NCBI GenBank assembly: GCA_046154645.1
Contig: JBJXDZ010000010.1
Location: forward strand, 1 to 64,000
DNA: 64,000 nt
Source: Ga0077555 sp046154645
GTDB lineage: Bacteria; Pseudomonadota; Alphaproteobacteria; Rhizobiales; Hyphomicrobiaceae
Reading direction: 5' to 3'
Positions 17,332 through 25,216 of this stretch are shown here, piece by piece (position 1 is the stretch's first letter; each line of letters starts with the position of its first letter). A program made the translations under genes and the position numbers. The notes under the pieces are model-generated. The model saw only the letters and a list, made by a program, of their open reading frames with translations, was not told the DNA's origin and ran no database searches.

Positions 17332-18252
17332 TCAGGTGTCGCGTCGCTTGCTCCGGGATGCGCGCGCGGCTACCGGTTCGCCGCGGCCGGCACCGACTAG
17401 GTTGTTGGCAGCTACGACCCGTGCGCCCGCGCCAGACCCCTGTGCCAACCGGTCGACCAGGAACGGCAACAGCGCGTCCAACTGGCCTTTCAGCGGATGC
17501 GGCGGGTTGAGAATGGCGAGCCCGCTACCCGCCAGTTTAAGGGACGTTTCCAGCGCCTGTACCCGCAGTTCGACCAGCAACAGCTTATCCGCATCAGCGC
17601 GAGGCAGGGCCGCCACCAGCCGTGTCAGGGTGCTCGCCTCCTTGACCGGAAACCACAGCAGATAGCAGCCGGTTGCGAACCGCTGCACGGCCTCGGTCAG
17701 ACCTTCAGCGAGGCGCTCCAACTCGCCCGTCGCCTCGAACGGCGGATCGACCAGCACGACGCCGCGGCGCTCTTTCGGCGGCAACAAGGACTTGAGCGCC
17801 ACCCACGCATCCAAGTTGAGCACCTTGGCGCGCAGGTCGTGGGCGAGCGCCGCCTTCAAGGCGCGGCCGTCATCGCCATGCAGCTCATTGGCGACCAGGT
17901 AATCCTGGCCGCGCATGAGGCCGAGCGCCAGCAGTGGCGAGCCAGGATAGAGCGTCAAGCCGCCATTCGGATTGACCAGCCGGACCTGCGCCAGATAGGG
18001 CGACAGCAGCTGCGCGATCTGATCCGGCATGGGGCGCGCGTCCGGCCCGAGCAATCGCCCGATACCCGTGCGCCACTCGCCGGTCTTGAGGGCCGCCTCA
18101 TCATCCAGCCGATAGAGCCCGCGCCCCGCATGTGTGTCGATGACGCGAAACGGCGCCGGCTTGCGCTTCAGGTGCTCGATCACCAGCGCCAGCACCGCGT
18201 GCTTGAGCACATCGGCGAAATTGCCGGCGTGGTAGGCGTGCCGATAGTTCAT
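17332..18252 (-). CDS. rlmJ: 23S rRNA (adenine-N6)-methyltransferase RlmJ
   Basis: 306 residues. RlmJ methylates A2030 (E. coli numbering) of 23S rRNA using S-adenosylmethionine. The start MNYRHAYHAGNFADVLKH is nearly invariant in the family. The SAM motif is VIDTHAGRGLYRL (about 38-50) and the catalytic DPPFE motif occurs in VVLVDPPFEATGELERL (about 168-184). The start overlaps the stop of nadD by ATGA-type coupling, so the two are co-transcribed. Confidence 0.95.
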   Translation of the reverse strand: MNYRHAYHAGNFADVLKHAVLALVIEHLKRKPAPFRVIDTHAGRGLYRLDDEAALKTGEWRTGIGRLLGPDARPMPDQIAQLLSPYLAQVRLVNPNGGLTLYPGSPLLALGLMRGQDYLVANELHGDDGRALKAALAHDLRAKVLNLDAWVALKSLLPPKERRGVVLVDPPFEATGELERLAEGLTEAVQRFATGCYLLWFPVKEASTLTRLVAALPRADADKLLLVELRVQALETSLKLAGSGLAILNPPHPLKGQLDALLPFLVDRLAQGSGAGARVVAANNLVGAGRGEPVAARASRSKRRDT

Positions 18253-18890
18253 GGGCTGTGCCTTGTGCGGTCGGCCCGAATGGCTGTGGACGAAAGTGAC
18301 GACAACGGCCCGGTCAGCAACGTCCAGGCCGGCGGCCGTGCCGACGCCAGCCGCCGCGCCATGGTCTCCGGGCGCCGCTGCCGTGCAAAAGCCCCGGCCG
18401 CTGGCCCCGCCAACGCCTTGAGATGCGACCCCGGTCGGTCGATCACCGCCATCGGCATGTTGGCCAGCATCTCACGCCACAGGCGCCAGCGGTGGAACTC
18501 GACGAGGCAATCAGCGCCCATCAGCCACACGAACCGCACGCCTGGGTGCCGCCGCTTCAGAAATCCAACCGTTGCGGCCGAATAGCGGCTCGGCAGGCCC
18601 TGCTCGAAGGCGGTGACCACGATCCGGCGATTTCTGGCAACGGTCCGGCACAACGCCATGCGCTCGTCCAGCGGCAACAAGCCCCGATCCGACTTCAGAG
18701 GATTGCCGGGTGTCACGATCCACCACACGCGATCGAGACCGAGACGCTTCAGGGCGGTCTCGCTGATCAAGCGATGGGCGGCATGTGGCGGATTGAACGA
18801 GCCGCCGAGCAACCCGATGCGCTGGCCGGCAAAGGCAAGCGGCGTCTTGGCGCCGATCGACCCGAACCGGTACGGTGAAGACGTCCGCAT
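18249..18890 (-). CDS. nadD: Nicotinate-nucleotide adenylyltransferase
   Basis: 213 residues. NadD transfers AMP from ATP to nicotinate mononucleotide in NAD synthesis. The nucleotidyltransferase signature GLLGGSFNPPHAAH is at about 28-41, the second motif VWWIVTPGNPLK at about 56-67, and SSLSSTAIR (ISSTxIR type) at about 198-206. In many Rhizobiales nadD lies in an obgE-proB-proA cluster, so its pairing with rlmJ here is a different arrangement. The downstream LLM gene ends just upstream on the same strand. Confidence 0.93.
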   Translation of the reverse strand: MRTSSPYRFGSIGAKTPLAFAGQRIGLLGGSFNPPHAAHRLISETALKRLGLDRVWWIVTPGNPLKSDRGLLPLDERMALCRTVARNRRIVVTAFEQGLPSRYSAATVGFLKRRHPGVRFVWLMGADCLVEFHRWRLWREMLANMPMAVIDRPGSHLKALAGPAAGAFARQRRPETMARRLASARPPAWTLLTGPLSSLSSTAIRADRTRHSP

Positions 18891-18914
18891 CGAACCACTC
18901 CACGCCCACTGGAA

Positions 18915-20279
18915 TCAGCGGGTAGCGCCGCGCCGCACCTGCCGCCAGGCGCCGACGGCCGGCTTGTCGAGGCCCAGATTCTCGCGCAACGTCGTGCCGC
19001 GATAATCCTTGTGGAAGATGCCCCGCCGCTGCAATTCCGGCACCACGTGCGCCACGAAGTCCTCGTAGGCGCCCGGCACATAGGTCGCCGCCACCACGAA
19101 GCCGTCACAGGCCGGCGCCGAGAAGTATTCCTCCATCTTGTCGGCGATTTCCTTTGGCCCCCCGACCCACGGATTGTGCAGGCGGCCTCGGCCGCTGTAG
19201 TGGATGAACTCGCGCACCGTCGGATTTTTCTTGCCGCTCGCCGCCAGCACGCGGTCGCGGATGGTATGCAGGCCCGTGATGCTGCGGATTTCCTCGTCGC
19301 TGAATGGCTCATCCATCGGCTTGGAGCCGAAATCGAAGTTGAGCGCCTCCGACAGCAGCATGAGACTATCCTGCTCGATCGGCAATTTCTCGATCAGCGC
19401 GCGCTTGTCCTCGGCCTCAGCCTTGGTCGCCGCGGCAATCGGCGTGATCAGCGCACACACGCGCATGCCATCCGGATCGCGGCCCGTCGCCGCGCACATG
19501 CCTTTGAGTTCGGCATAGCCGGCCTTGGCTTGGTCGAGGCCCGTCGTGTAGGTGAAGATCAGCTCGCCCCACTCGGCTGCAAAGCGCTTGCCCCGCCCCG
19601 ATTGCCCGGCCTGGATCAGCACGGGATGGCCCTGCGGCGAGCGCGGCACCGTGAATGGCCCCTGCGACTTGTAATACTTGCCCTTGTGCGCCAGCCGCTT
19701 GACCTTGGCTGCGTCCGCGAACCGCCCGGTGGCCTGGTCGACGATCAGGGCATCGTCCTCCCACGTGTCCCAGTGGCCCATCACCACCTCGAGGAACTCG
19801 TCGGCCATGTCGTAGCGCTCGTCGTGCTCGCCGACCGACTCACGGCCCATGTTGCGCGCTTCGGTGTTGTTGAGCGAGGTGACGATGTTCCACGCGCCGC
19901 GGCCGGCCGAGATCTGATCCAGCGTCGCGAACATGCGCGCCACGTGGAACGGCTCGTAATAGGTGGTCGAGTAGGTGGAGCCGAGGCCAAGCCGCGTCGT
20001 CGCCATGCCCATGGCCATCAGGCACACCATGGGATCCATTTTCACCGAGCGGATGCCATGCTCGATGGCCGGCGCGAAGTTGCCGCTCTGGAACTCCGGC
20101 ATGCCGAGCCGGTCGTCGAAGAATGCCAGATGGAACTTGCCGGCTTCCAGCACCGTGGCGATCTTCTGGTAGAACGCCGCCGACATGAAGTCGGTCCGCG
20201 AGTTGGGATGCCGCCAGGAGGCTGCGAAATTGGTGCAGTTCTGGGCTTGCAGAAAGCCGATCAGCGCCATTTGTCGCAT
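18915..20279 (-). CDS. NtaA/DmoA-type FMN-dependent monooxygenase (LLM superfamily)
   Basis: 454 residues. The start MRQMALIGFLQAQNCTNFA plus SWRHP is characteristic of the NtaA/SnaA/DmoA family, which needs a separate flavin reductase. Other blocks: FHLAFFDDRLGMPEF, TRLGLGSTYSTTYYEPFHVAR, GAWNIVTSLNNTEARN, and GHPVLIQAGQSGRG. Known members oxidise nitrilotriacetate, dimethyl sulfide or dibenzothiophene sulfone; this one's substrate is unknown. ATG 20279 matches the family start and excludes 11 extra codons upstream. No reductase gene is adjacent. Confidence 0.9.
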   Translation of the reverse strand: MRQMALIGFLQAQNCTNFAASWRHPNSRTDFMSAAFYQKIATVLEAGKFHLAFFDDRLGMPEFQSGNFAPAIEHGIRSVKMDPMVCLMAMGMATTRLGLGSTYSTTYYEPFHVARMFATLDQISAGRGAWNIVTSLNNTEARNMGRESVGEHDERYDMADEFLEVVMGHWDTWEDDALIVDQATGRFADAAKVKRLAHKGKYYKSQGPFTVPRSPQGHPVLIQAGQSGRGKRFAAEWGELIFTYTTGLDQAKAGYAELKGMCAATGRDPDGMRVCALITPIAAATKAEAEDKRALIEKLPIEQDSLMLLSEALNFDFGSKPMDEPFSDEEIRSITGLHTIRDRVLAASGKKNPTVREFIHYSGRGRLHNPWVGGPKEIADKMEEYFSAPACDGFVVAATYVPGAYEDFVAHVVPELQRRGIFHKDYRGTTLRENLGLDKPAVGAWRQVRRGATR

Positions 20280-20435
20280 CGAATGCTTATCTCCTCGAAT
20301 CATTGCCGGCACCGGTCCCGTGCGACATGCACATCATTCCCGCCTGCATTGCGCGCCATCGGCTGGAACTCAAGCGCAAAGTATGCGAATGGGCAAATGA
20401 GCGACGGATGTGAGCCAGCTGTTGGGGGACCACGA

Positions 20436-21215
20436 ATGCTGCCCTATTGGGAAGTCCATGACCGTGGTCAGGGTCCCTACATGCTGATGGTGCATGGCTT
20501 CTTGTCGAGCCGCGCTCAGTGGCGGATCAATTTGCCGGCCTTGACCGAGGTCTGCCGCCCTGTGCTGTTGGAGCTTCTCGGCCACGGCCGTTCGCCGGCT
20601 CCTGCCGACCCGGCGCCCTATCGTGTGCAATCCTACATTCAGGCCTTCGAGACCATCCGCAAGGAGCTGGGTGCCGAGCGTTGGCTGGTGTGCGGGCAGT
20701 CATTCGGCGCCGGCCTCGCCATTCAGTATGCGCTCGAGCATCCCGCGCGCGTCATGGGGTTGGCGTTCACCAACTCGATCTCGGCCCTCTCGCCGAAGGG
20801 CGACGAGGAACGCGCGGCGGCTCAGAAAGAACGCGCTGACATCATCGCAGCCGGCGGCAAGGCCGCGCTCGAAGGCCTGCGCATTCACCCGAGCCATGCC
20901 AAGCGGTTCCCCGAAGCCATCAAGGCCGAGCTGGTCGCTGATGCCGACATGCTGGCGCCGGAAGCCATCCTGCGCTCGATCGACCTGACCTCGCCAGATC
21001 TCTCCATCGCACACCGGTTGTCGGAGATCCGTGTGCCCGCCGTGCTCGTCAATGGCCTGTGGGAGAAGCGCTTCCAGCCCATGCGCGAGAAGGTGGCGGC
21101 CGAAGTACCCGGCATCGCCATTATCGACCTCCCCGGCGGCCACTCCATCAACATCGAGGCGGCCGATGGTTTTGATACCGCTATCCGCGGTCTCGTGGCC
21201 CGCGCCGGCACCTGA
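20436..21215 (+). CDS. Alpha/beta hydrolase
   Basis: 259 residues. MLMVHGFLSSRAQW forms the oxyanion region, the nucleophile elbow is CGQSFGAG (G-x-S-x-G, Ser near 92), and the catalytic His lies in PGGHSINIEA near the C-terminus; VPAVLVNGLWE precedes the acid. No signal peptide, so cytosolic. The frame stays open leftward to 19011 only because it is antisense to the LLM gene. It is divergent from that gene and may share its promoter region. Confidence 0.85.
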   Translation: MLPYWEVHDRGQGPYMLMVHGFLSSRAQWRINLPALTEVCRPVLLELLGHGRSPAPADPAPYRVQSYIQAFETIRKELGAERWLVCGQSFGAGLAIQYALEHPARVMGLAFTNSISALSPKGDEERAAAQKERADIIAAGGKAALEGLRIHPSHAKRFPEAIKAELVADADMLAPEAILRSIDLTSPDLSIAHRLSEIRVPAVLVNGLWEKRFQPMREKVAAEVPGIAIIDLPGGHSINIEAADGFDTAIRGLVARAGT

Positions 21216-21331
21216 TGACTGGGAATAGCGACTCCCTTCGGTGATCCGCCGTTAAGCATGCTGCGTTGTTCCATTGCACCGGATCGAGAGCCGACGTCGG
21301 CCCACCGGCACACATTGGGAGATATGCAAAC

Positions 21332-21844
21332 ATGCGTTCCATCAAGCACGCTGCCTTGGCAGCGGCCGCCCTCGCCTTGTCATTCGCCGCCGCCATACCG
21401 GCCAAGGCACAGGACATCGTCGATGTTGCCGCCGGCAACGGAAGCTTCAATACCCTGGTCGCGGCCGTGAAGGCCGCGGGCCTCGTCGACACGCTCAAGG
21501 GCAAGGGCCCCTTCACGGTCTTCGCGCCGACCGACGAGGCCTTCGCCAAGCTGCCTAAGGGCACCGTCGATGATCTGCTGAAGCCGGCCAACAAGGCCAA
21601 GCTGCAATCAATTCTCACCTATCATGTGGTCGCGGGCAAATACGATGCCAAGCGCATCACCGGCGCCAAGTCCAAAACGTACGGCGTCAAATCCGTCCAG
21701 GGTGGCCTGATCCCGATCGACATCCGCAAGGGCGTCAAGGCTGGCCCCGCCACGGTCGTCAAGGCCGATGTCGCGGCGTCGAACGGCGTCATCCACGTCA
21801 TCGACACCGTGCTGTTGCCGCCGACCAAGCGCGCCAAGCACTGA
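21332..21844 (+). CDS. Exported fasciclin (FAS1) domain protein
   Basis: 170 residues with signal peptide (MRSIKHAALAAAALALSFAA, cleavage after AKA). One FAS1 domain follows: GNGSFNTLVAAVKAAGL, GPFTVFAPTDEAFAKLP (H1-type motif), LTYHVVAGKYD and, near the end, NGVIHVIDTVLLPP (H2 motif). Bacterial FAS1 proteins are secreted or surface adhesins. A small exported Cys protein follows 42 bases downstream and both end at the terminator at 22150-22184. Confidence 0.92.
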   Translation: MRSIKHAALAAAALALSFAAAIPAKAQDIVDVAAGNGSFNTLVAAVKAAGLVDTLKGKGPFTVFAPTDEAFAKLPKGTVDDLLKPANKAKLQSILTYHVVAGKYDAKRITGAKSKTYGVKSVQGGLIPIDIRKGVKAGPATVVKADVAASNGVIHVIDTVLLPPTKRAKH

Positions 21845-21886
21845 GGCTGGGGCCACGCGCAATCTGCTGAACCGGGAGAATCTGTC

Positions 21887-22108
21887 ATGCACCGCGCCAT
21901 CCTCGCGTCGCTCGCGTCATCGGTCGGGCTTGCGGCACTAATGCTGTCGGCCGCGCCCGCTGCCGCCAGATCCTGTGCTGATCTGCGGGCGCTGTGCTGG
22001 ACCATGCGGACGGACAAGTCCGATTGCACGGGGCCGTACCAGCGCTGCTTGAAAACCGGTGTGTTCATCACACCGCTCGGCCGCCGTTTCGTCGCCACCA
22101 CTCGCTAG
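21887..22108 (+). CDS. Small exported Cys-containing protein
   Basis: 73 residues. Signal peptide with cleavage after APAAA (near 26), then a 47-residue mature peptide with four Cys (SCADL, ALCWTM, SDCTGPYQRC) that could form two disulfides. GGGAG (21873-21877) precedes the ATG. Unknown family; similar short four-Cys peptides are common in rhizobial periplasms. Likely the second gene of a transcript with the fasciclin gene. Confidence 0.7.
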   Translation: MHRAILASLASSVGLAALMLSAAPAAARSCADLRALCWTMRTDKSDCTGPYQRCLKTGVFITPLGRRFVATTR

Positions 22109-22149
22109 ACGCAGCGGTGCGGCCCGGTAACTCGCAACGCCATTGATCC

Positions 22150-22184
22150 GTCCGCAGTCCCGCAGGGGGCTGCGGACGTTTTTT
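22150..22184 (+). terminator. Strong intrinsic terminator
   Basis: Stem arms 22150-22161 and about 22165-22177 (GTCCGCAGTCCC with GGGGCTGCGGAC, one G-U pair) with a tight loop, followed by a run of six T. It ends the fasciclin/small exported protein transcript. Confidence 0.85.
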
Positions 22185-22355
22185 CGCGTCTGCGGTTCCG
22201 GCAGGCGCCGCCGTCCGCGTCTGAGGCCGCCTCAGGTGCCGCAATTGCATGGCGCTCGGTGATTGTCGGCAGGCTCGCAAGGCACTATCTTGGGCAGGAC
22301 ATTGCAGTCCTTTGTTCGCCACCGACCCAGGGCGCCCCATCCGGAAACCAGCATC

Positions 22356-23297
22356 GTGCAACCGTCGCCAGAGAATTATTCTTTTGATCTCGATCACGCC
22401 TTGAGCGCCGTGGTTGGCGTGCGCTCGATCGTCCCCGCCGACGCGTATACGGCGGAAACCCTCGGCACCGAGCGTCTGGGGCACGGCGTCCTGATCCGTT
22501 CGGAAGGCATTGTGCTCACCATCGGCTATCTGGTCACCGAGGCGGAAACCATCTGGCTCAAACTCTCCGACGACCGCGTCGTGCAAGGCCACGTGCTCGG
22601 CTACGACCAGGAAACCGGTTTTGGCGTCATCCAGGCCTTGGCCCGGCTCGACGAGGCAGCGCTTGCACTGGGCTCTTCGGCGGACGCTCGGCTCGGCGAC
22701 CAGGTCGTTGTCGGCGGTGCCGGCGGGCGCAGCAATTCCGTCGCGGCCCAGATCGTCGCCAAGCAGGAATTCGCCGGCTATTGGGAGTACGTCCTGGACG
22801 AAGCGATCTTCACGGCACCCAGTCATCCCCACTGGGGCGGCACGGCCCTGATCGGCCCCGACGGCCGCCTGCTCGGCATCGGCTCGCTACAGGTGCAGCG
22901 CCTGGTCTCGGAAAAGAAAACGCAAGACATCAACATGATGGTGCCGATCGATCTCCTGAAACCGATCCTCGATGACATCATGACCGCCGGCCGGCCGAAG
23001 AAACCACCGCGGCCCTGGCTCGGTCTCTACGCCGCCGAGGTCGGCAACCGCATTGCCATTGCCGGCGTGTCGGGCCGCGGCCCCGCCAAGACGGCGGACC
23101 TGCGCTCAGGCGACATCATCATGAGTGTTGGCGGCGCCGACGTGAATAGCCTCGCCGGTTTCTTCCGTCACGTCTGGTCGCTTGGCGAAGCCGGCGTCGA
23201 GGTTCCGATCAGCATCAATCGCGAAGGCCGCACCATGGATGTCCGCGTCCGCTCCGGTGATCGCCGTCGCTTCCTCAAAGGTCCGGTGCTGCATTGA
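22356..23297 (+). CDS. HtrA-like trypsin-fold protein with PDZ domain, catalytic triad lost
   Basis: 313 residues: a chymotrypsin-like domain (about 25-200) and a C-terminal PDZ domain (about 220-305, PWLGLYAAE then ADLRSGDIIMSVGG). Aligned with HtrA/DegP, the His motif LTNNHVV reads LTIGYLV (Tyr58), the Asp motif TDLAV reads TGFGV (Gly88), and the Ser motif GNSGGPL reads PHWGGTAL (Trp160). All three catalytic residues are replaced, so it is probably a scaffold or chaperone. No signal peptide is evident. GTG 22356 is preferred over ATG 22263, whose extra 31 codons look non-coding. The stop overlaps the GST start by one base. Confidence 0.82.
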   Translation: MQPSPENYSFDLDHALSAVVGVRSIVPADAYTAETLGTERLGHGVLIRSEGIVLTIGYLVTEAETIWLKLSDDRVVQGHVLGYDQETGFGVIQALARLDEAALALGSSADARLGDQVVVGGAGGRSNSVAAQIVAKQEFAGYWEYVLDEAIFTAPSHPHWGGTALIGPDGRLLGIGSLQVQRLVSEKKTQDINMMVPIDLLKPILDDIMTAGRPKKPPRPWLGLYAAEVGNRIAIAGVSGRGPAKTADLRSGDIIMSVGGADVNSLAGFFRHVWSLGEAGVEVPISINREGRTMDVRVRSGDRRRFLKGPVLH

Positions 23298-23914
23298 TGA
23301 AACTTTTCTGGTCCTCCCGCTCGCCGTTCGTCCGCAAGGTCATGGTGGCGGCTCACGAAACCGGCCTTGCTGGTCGGATCGAACAGGTGCGCACTGTCGT
23401 AGCGCCCACCAAGCCCAACGCCGATGTGATGGCGCTCAATCCCTTGAACAAGCTGCCGACGTTGATCCGGGACGACGGCCGGCCGCTCTATGATTCGCGC
23501 GTCATCGTCGAGTATCTGGATACGCTGCATCAGGGCCAGAAGCTGTTCCCCACCGCGGGCGAAGCGCGCTTCGAAGCCTTGCGTTTGCAGGCGCTGGGTG
23601 ACGGTGTCCTCGATTTCCTGCTGCTCGGCTTGTCGGAGCGCGCGCGCCCCGAGCCACAGCAATCGCCGGAGCTGAAAACCGCTCTCGACGTCAAGTTCGC
23701 CACGGCCTTCGATGCCCTCGAGCGTGAAGCACCGGCCTTCTCCAAATCGCCCATCACCATCGGCCATCTCGCCGTCGGCTGCGTGCTGGGCTACGCCGAC
23801 TTTCGCTATGCCGCCAAGAACTGGCGCCAGGGCCGTCCAGCTCTCACGGAATTTGCAACGACCATGTTGGCCCGCCCATCGTACAAGGCCACCGAGCACG
23901 CCGACGTCTATTGA
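23297..23914 (+). CDS. Glutathione S-transferase family protein
   Basis: 205 residues. The N-terminal thioredoxin fold has SSRSPFVRKVMVAAHE (the active Ser region), NPLNKLPTLI with the cis-Pro, and LYDSRVIVEYLD for glutathione gamma-Glu binding. The C-terminal helical domain contains GHLAVGCVLGYADFR, matching the N-capping region. It overlaps the preceding gene by one base (TGATG), so it is co-translated with the HtrA-like protein. Substrate unknown. Confidence 0.9.
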   Translation: MKLFWSSRSPFVRKVMVAAHETGLAGRIEQVRTVVAPTKPNADVMALNPLNKLPTLIRDDGRPLYDSRVIVEYLDTLHQGQKLFPTAGEARFEALRLQALGDGVLDFLLLGLSERARPEPQQSPELKTALDVKFATAFDALEREAPAFSKSPITIGHLAVGCVLGYADFRYAAKNWRQGRPALTEFATTMLARPSYKATEHADVY

Positions 23915-23954
23915 GGCCGCAGGCTTTCAAACCAACAATATGAAAGGCCATGCC

Positions 23955-24176
23955 ATGAGCGATGACATCGTCGTCAAGGACAGCAACGGCAACATCCTGA
24001 AAGCGGGCGATGCCGTGCATGTCATCAAGGAACTCAAGGTCAAGGGCGGCGACACCTTGAAGCGCGGCACCGTGTTCAAGAACATCCGCCTCATTCCCGA
24101 TGACGCCGAGAACATCGAAGCCGGAACGGGTCGCAACACCATCGTGCTCAAGACCGTGTTCCTCAAGAGGGCGTGA
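23955..24176 (+). CDS. PhnA/YjdM C-terminal domain protein
   Basis: 73 residues matching the C-terminal SH3-like half of PhnA (YjdM): VVKDSNGNILKAGDAVHVIK, then KVKGGDTLKRGTVFKNIRL and a final VLKTVFLKR. The N-terminal zinc ribbon of full-length PhnA is missing. Despite the name, a direct role in phosphonate use is not established. AAAGG (23943-23947) fits ATG 23955; the ATG at 23940 would add five residues. It touches the following LLM gene. Confidence 0.85.
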   Translation: MSDDIVVKDSNGNILKAGDAVHVIKELKVKGGDTLKRGTVFKNIRLIPDDAENIEAGTGRNTIVLKTVFLKRA

Positions 24177-24184
24177 GCCGCGAC

Positions 24185-25141
24185 ATGAAATTCGGCCTGC
24201 ACTTCGGCTCCCGCGGCGTTGCCGGCGATCCCGACTCACTGACCGCCATCGCCCGCACGGCGGAGCGGCTTGGTTACGAGCACTTCGGCATGAGCGACCA
24301 CGTCATCGTCGCCACCGAGGTCGAGAGCGCCTATCCCTACTCCAAGACCGGCAAGTTCTTCGCCCAGCATACCGGCGTCTCCCTGGAGCAGGTCACCGCC
24401 CTGAGCTTCGTCGCCGCCGCCACCAGCCGCATCCGCCTGCTGACGTCCGTTCTCGTCTTGCCGCATCGCCATCCCGTGCTCGCCGCCAAGATGCTGGCCA
24501 CCGTCGACGTGCTCTCGAAAGGCCGCCTGACCGCGGGCGTCGGCGTTGGCTGGATGGCCGAGGAGATCGCGCTGCTTGGAGGGCCGCCGTTCGCTGATCG
24601 CGCCAAGGCGTCGGACGAGTATATCGCCGGCTTCCGCCAGTTGTGGAGTGCTGAGAAGCCGGCGCAACAGGGCACTTACGCCGCCTTCGATCACCTGTTG
24701 TTCGCGCCGAAGCCCGTGCAGAAACCGCATCTGCCGATCTGGATCGGCGGCGAAGCCAAGGCCGCGCGCCGTCGTGCCGGCCGCCTCGGTGATGGCTGGT
24801 ATCCTGTCGCCGCCAATCCCAGCCAGCCGCTCGATACACCTGAACTCTACGGCGACGCCTTGAGCGAGGTCCGCGCCGAAGCCGAACGTGCGGGCCGCGC
24901 ACCCGACCGGATCACAGGGGCGCTTCTTGCCATCAACTGTCGCATCGGACCCGAGCAACCCGGCCCTGACGGGGGTCGTCTGGCCTTCACAGGCAGCGCT
25001 GAGGCGATCGTCGATGACATCGGCCGCTTCCGCGCACGGGGCCTGCAGCATTTCCTCATTGGCGGCGACGGCAGCGACCTCGCCGGCACCACCGACCGCC
25101 TCGAACACTTCGCCGCCGACGTGATGTCCAAGTTCAAGTGA
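24185..25141 (+). CDS. LLM class flavin-dependent oxidoreductase (TIGR03619-type)
   Basis: 318 residues of the F420/FMN luciferase-like superfamily. Blocks: MKFGLHFGSRGVAGDPDSL, GYEHFGMSDHVIVAT, LTSVLVLPHRHPVLAAKMLA, GRLTAGVGVGWMAEEIALLG and LPIWIGGEAKAARRRAGRLG, then GDGWYPV. A GTG at 24173 overlaps the PhnA-tail gene stop by four bases and is an equally possible start. Close in type to the LLM gene at 55742. Whether the cofactor is F420 cannot be told here. Confidence 0.88.
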   Translation: MKFGLHFGSRGVAGDPDSLTAIARTAERLGYEHFGMSDHVIVATEVESAYPYSKTGKFFAQHTGVSLEQVTALSFVAAATSRIRLLTSVLVLPHRHPVLAAKMLATVDVLSKGRLTAGVGVGWMAEEIALLGGPPFADRAKASDEYIAGFRQLWSAEKPAQQGTYAAFDHLLFAPKPVQKPHLPIWIGGEAKAARRRAGRLGDGWYPVAANPSQPLDTPELYGDALSEVRAEAERAGRAPDRITGALLAINCRIGPEQPGPDGGRLAFTGSAEAIVDDIGRFRARGLQHFLIGGDGSDLAGTTDRLEHFAADVMSKFK

Positions 25142-25216
25142 CGGCTCGTGCGTGCCGGATACGCCTACAGCCTCTCGACAGACGACAGCCTCTCGCAACC
25201 GTGCCGTGCTTCGCAA

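Noticed and set aside
19011..20435. Long rightward open frame leading into the alpha/beta hydrolase
   Set aside because: It is exactly antisense to the NtaA-type monooxygenase and has Arg/His/Leu-rich composition typical of a shadow frame. The hydrolase begins at its own ATG at 20436.
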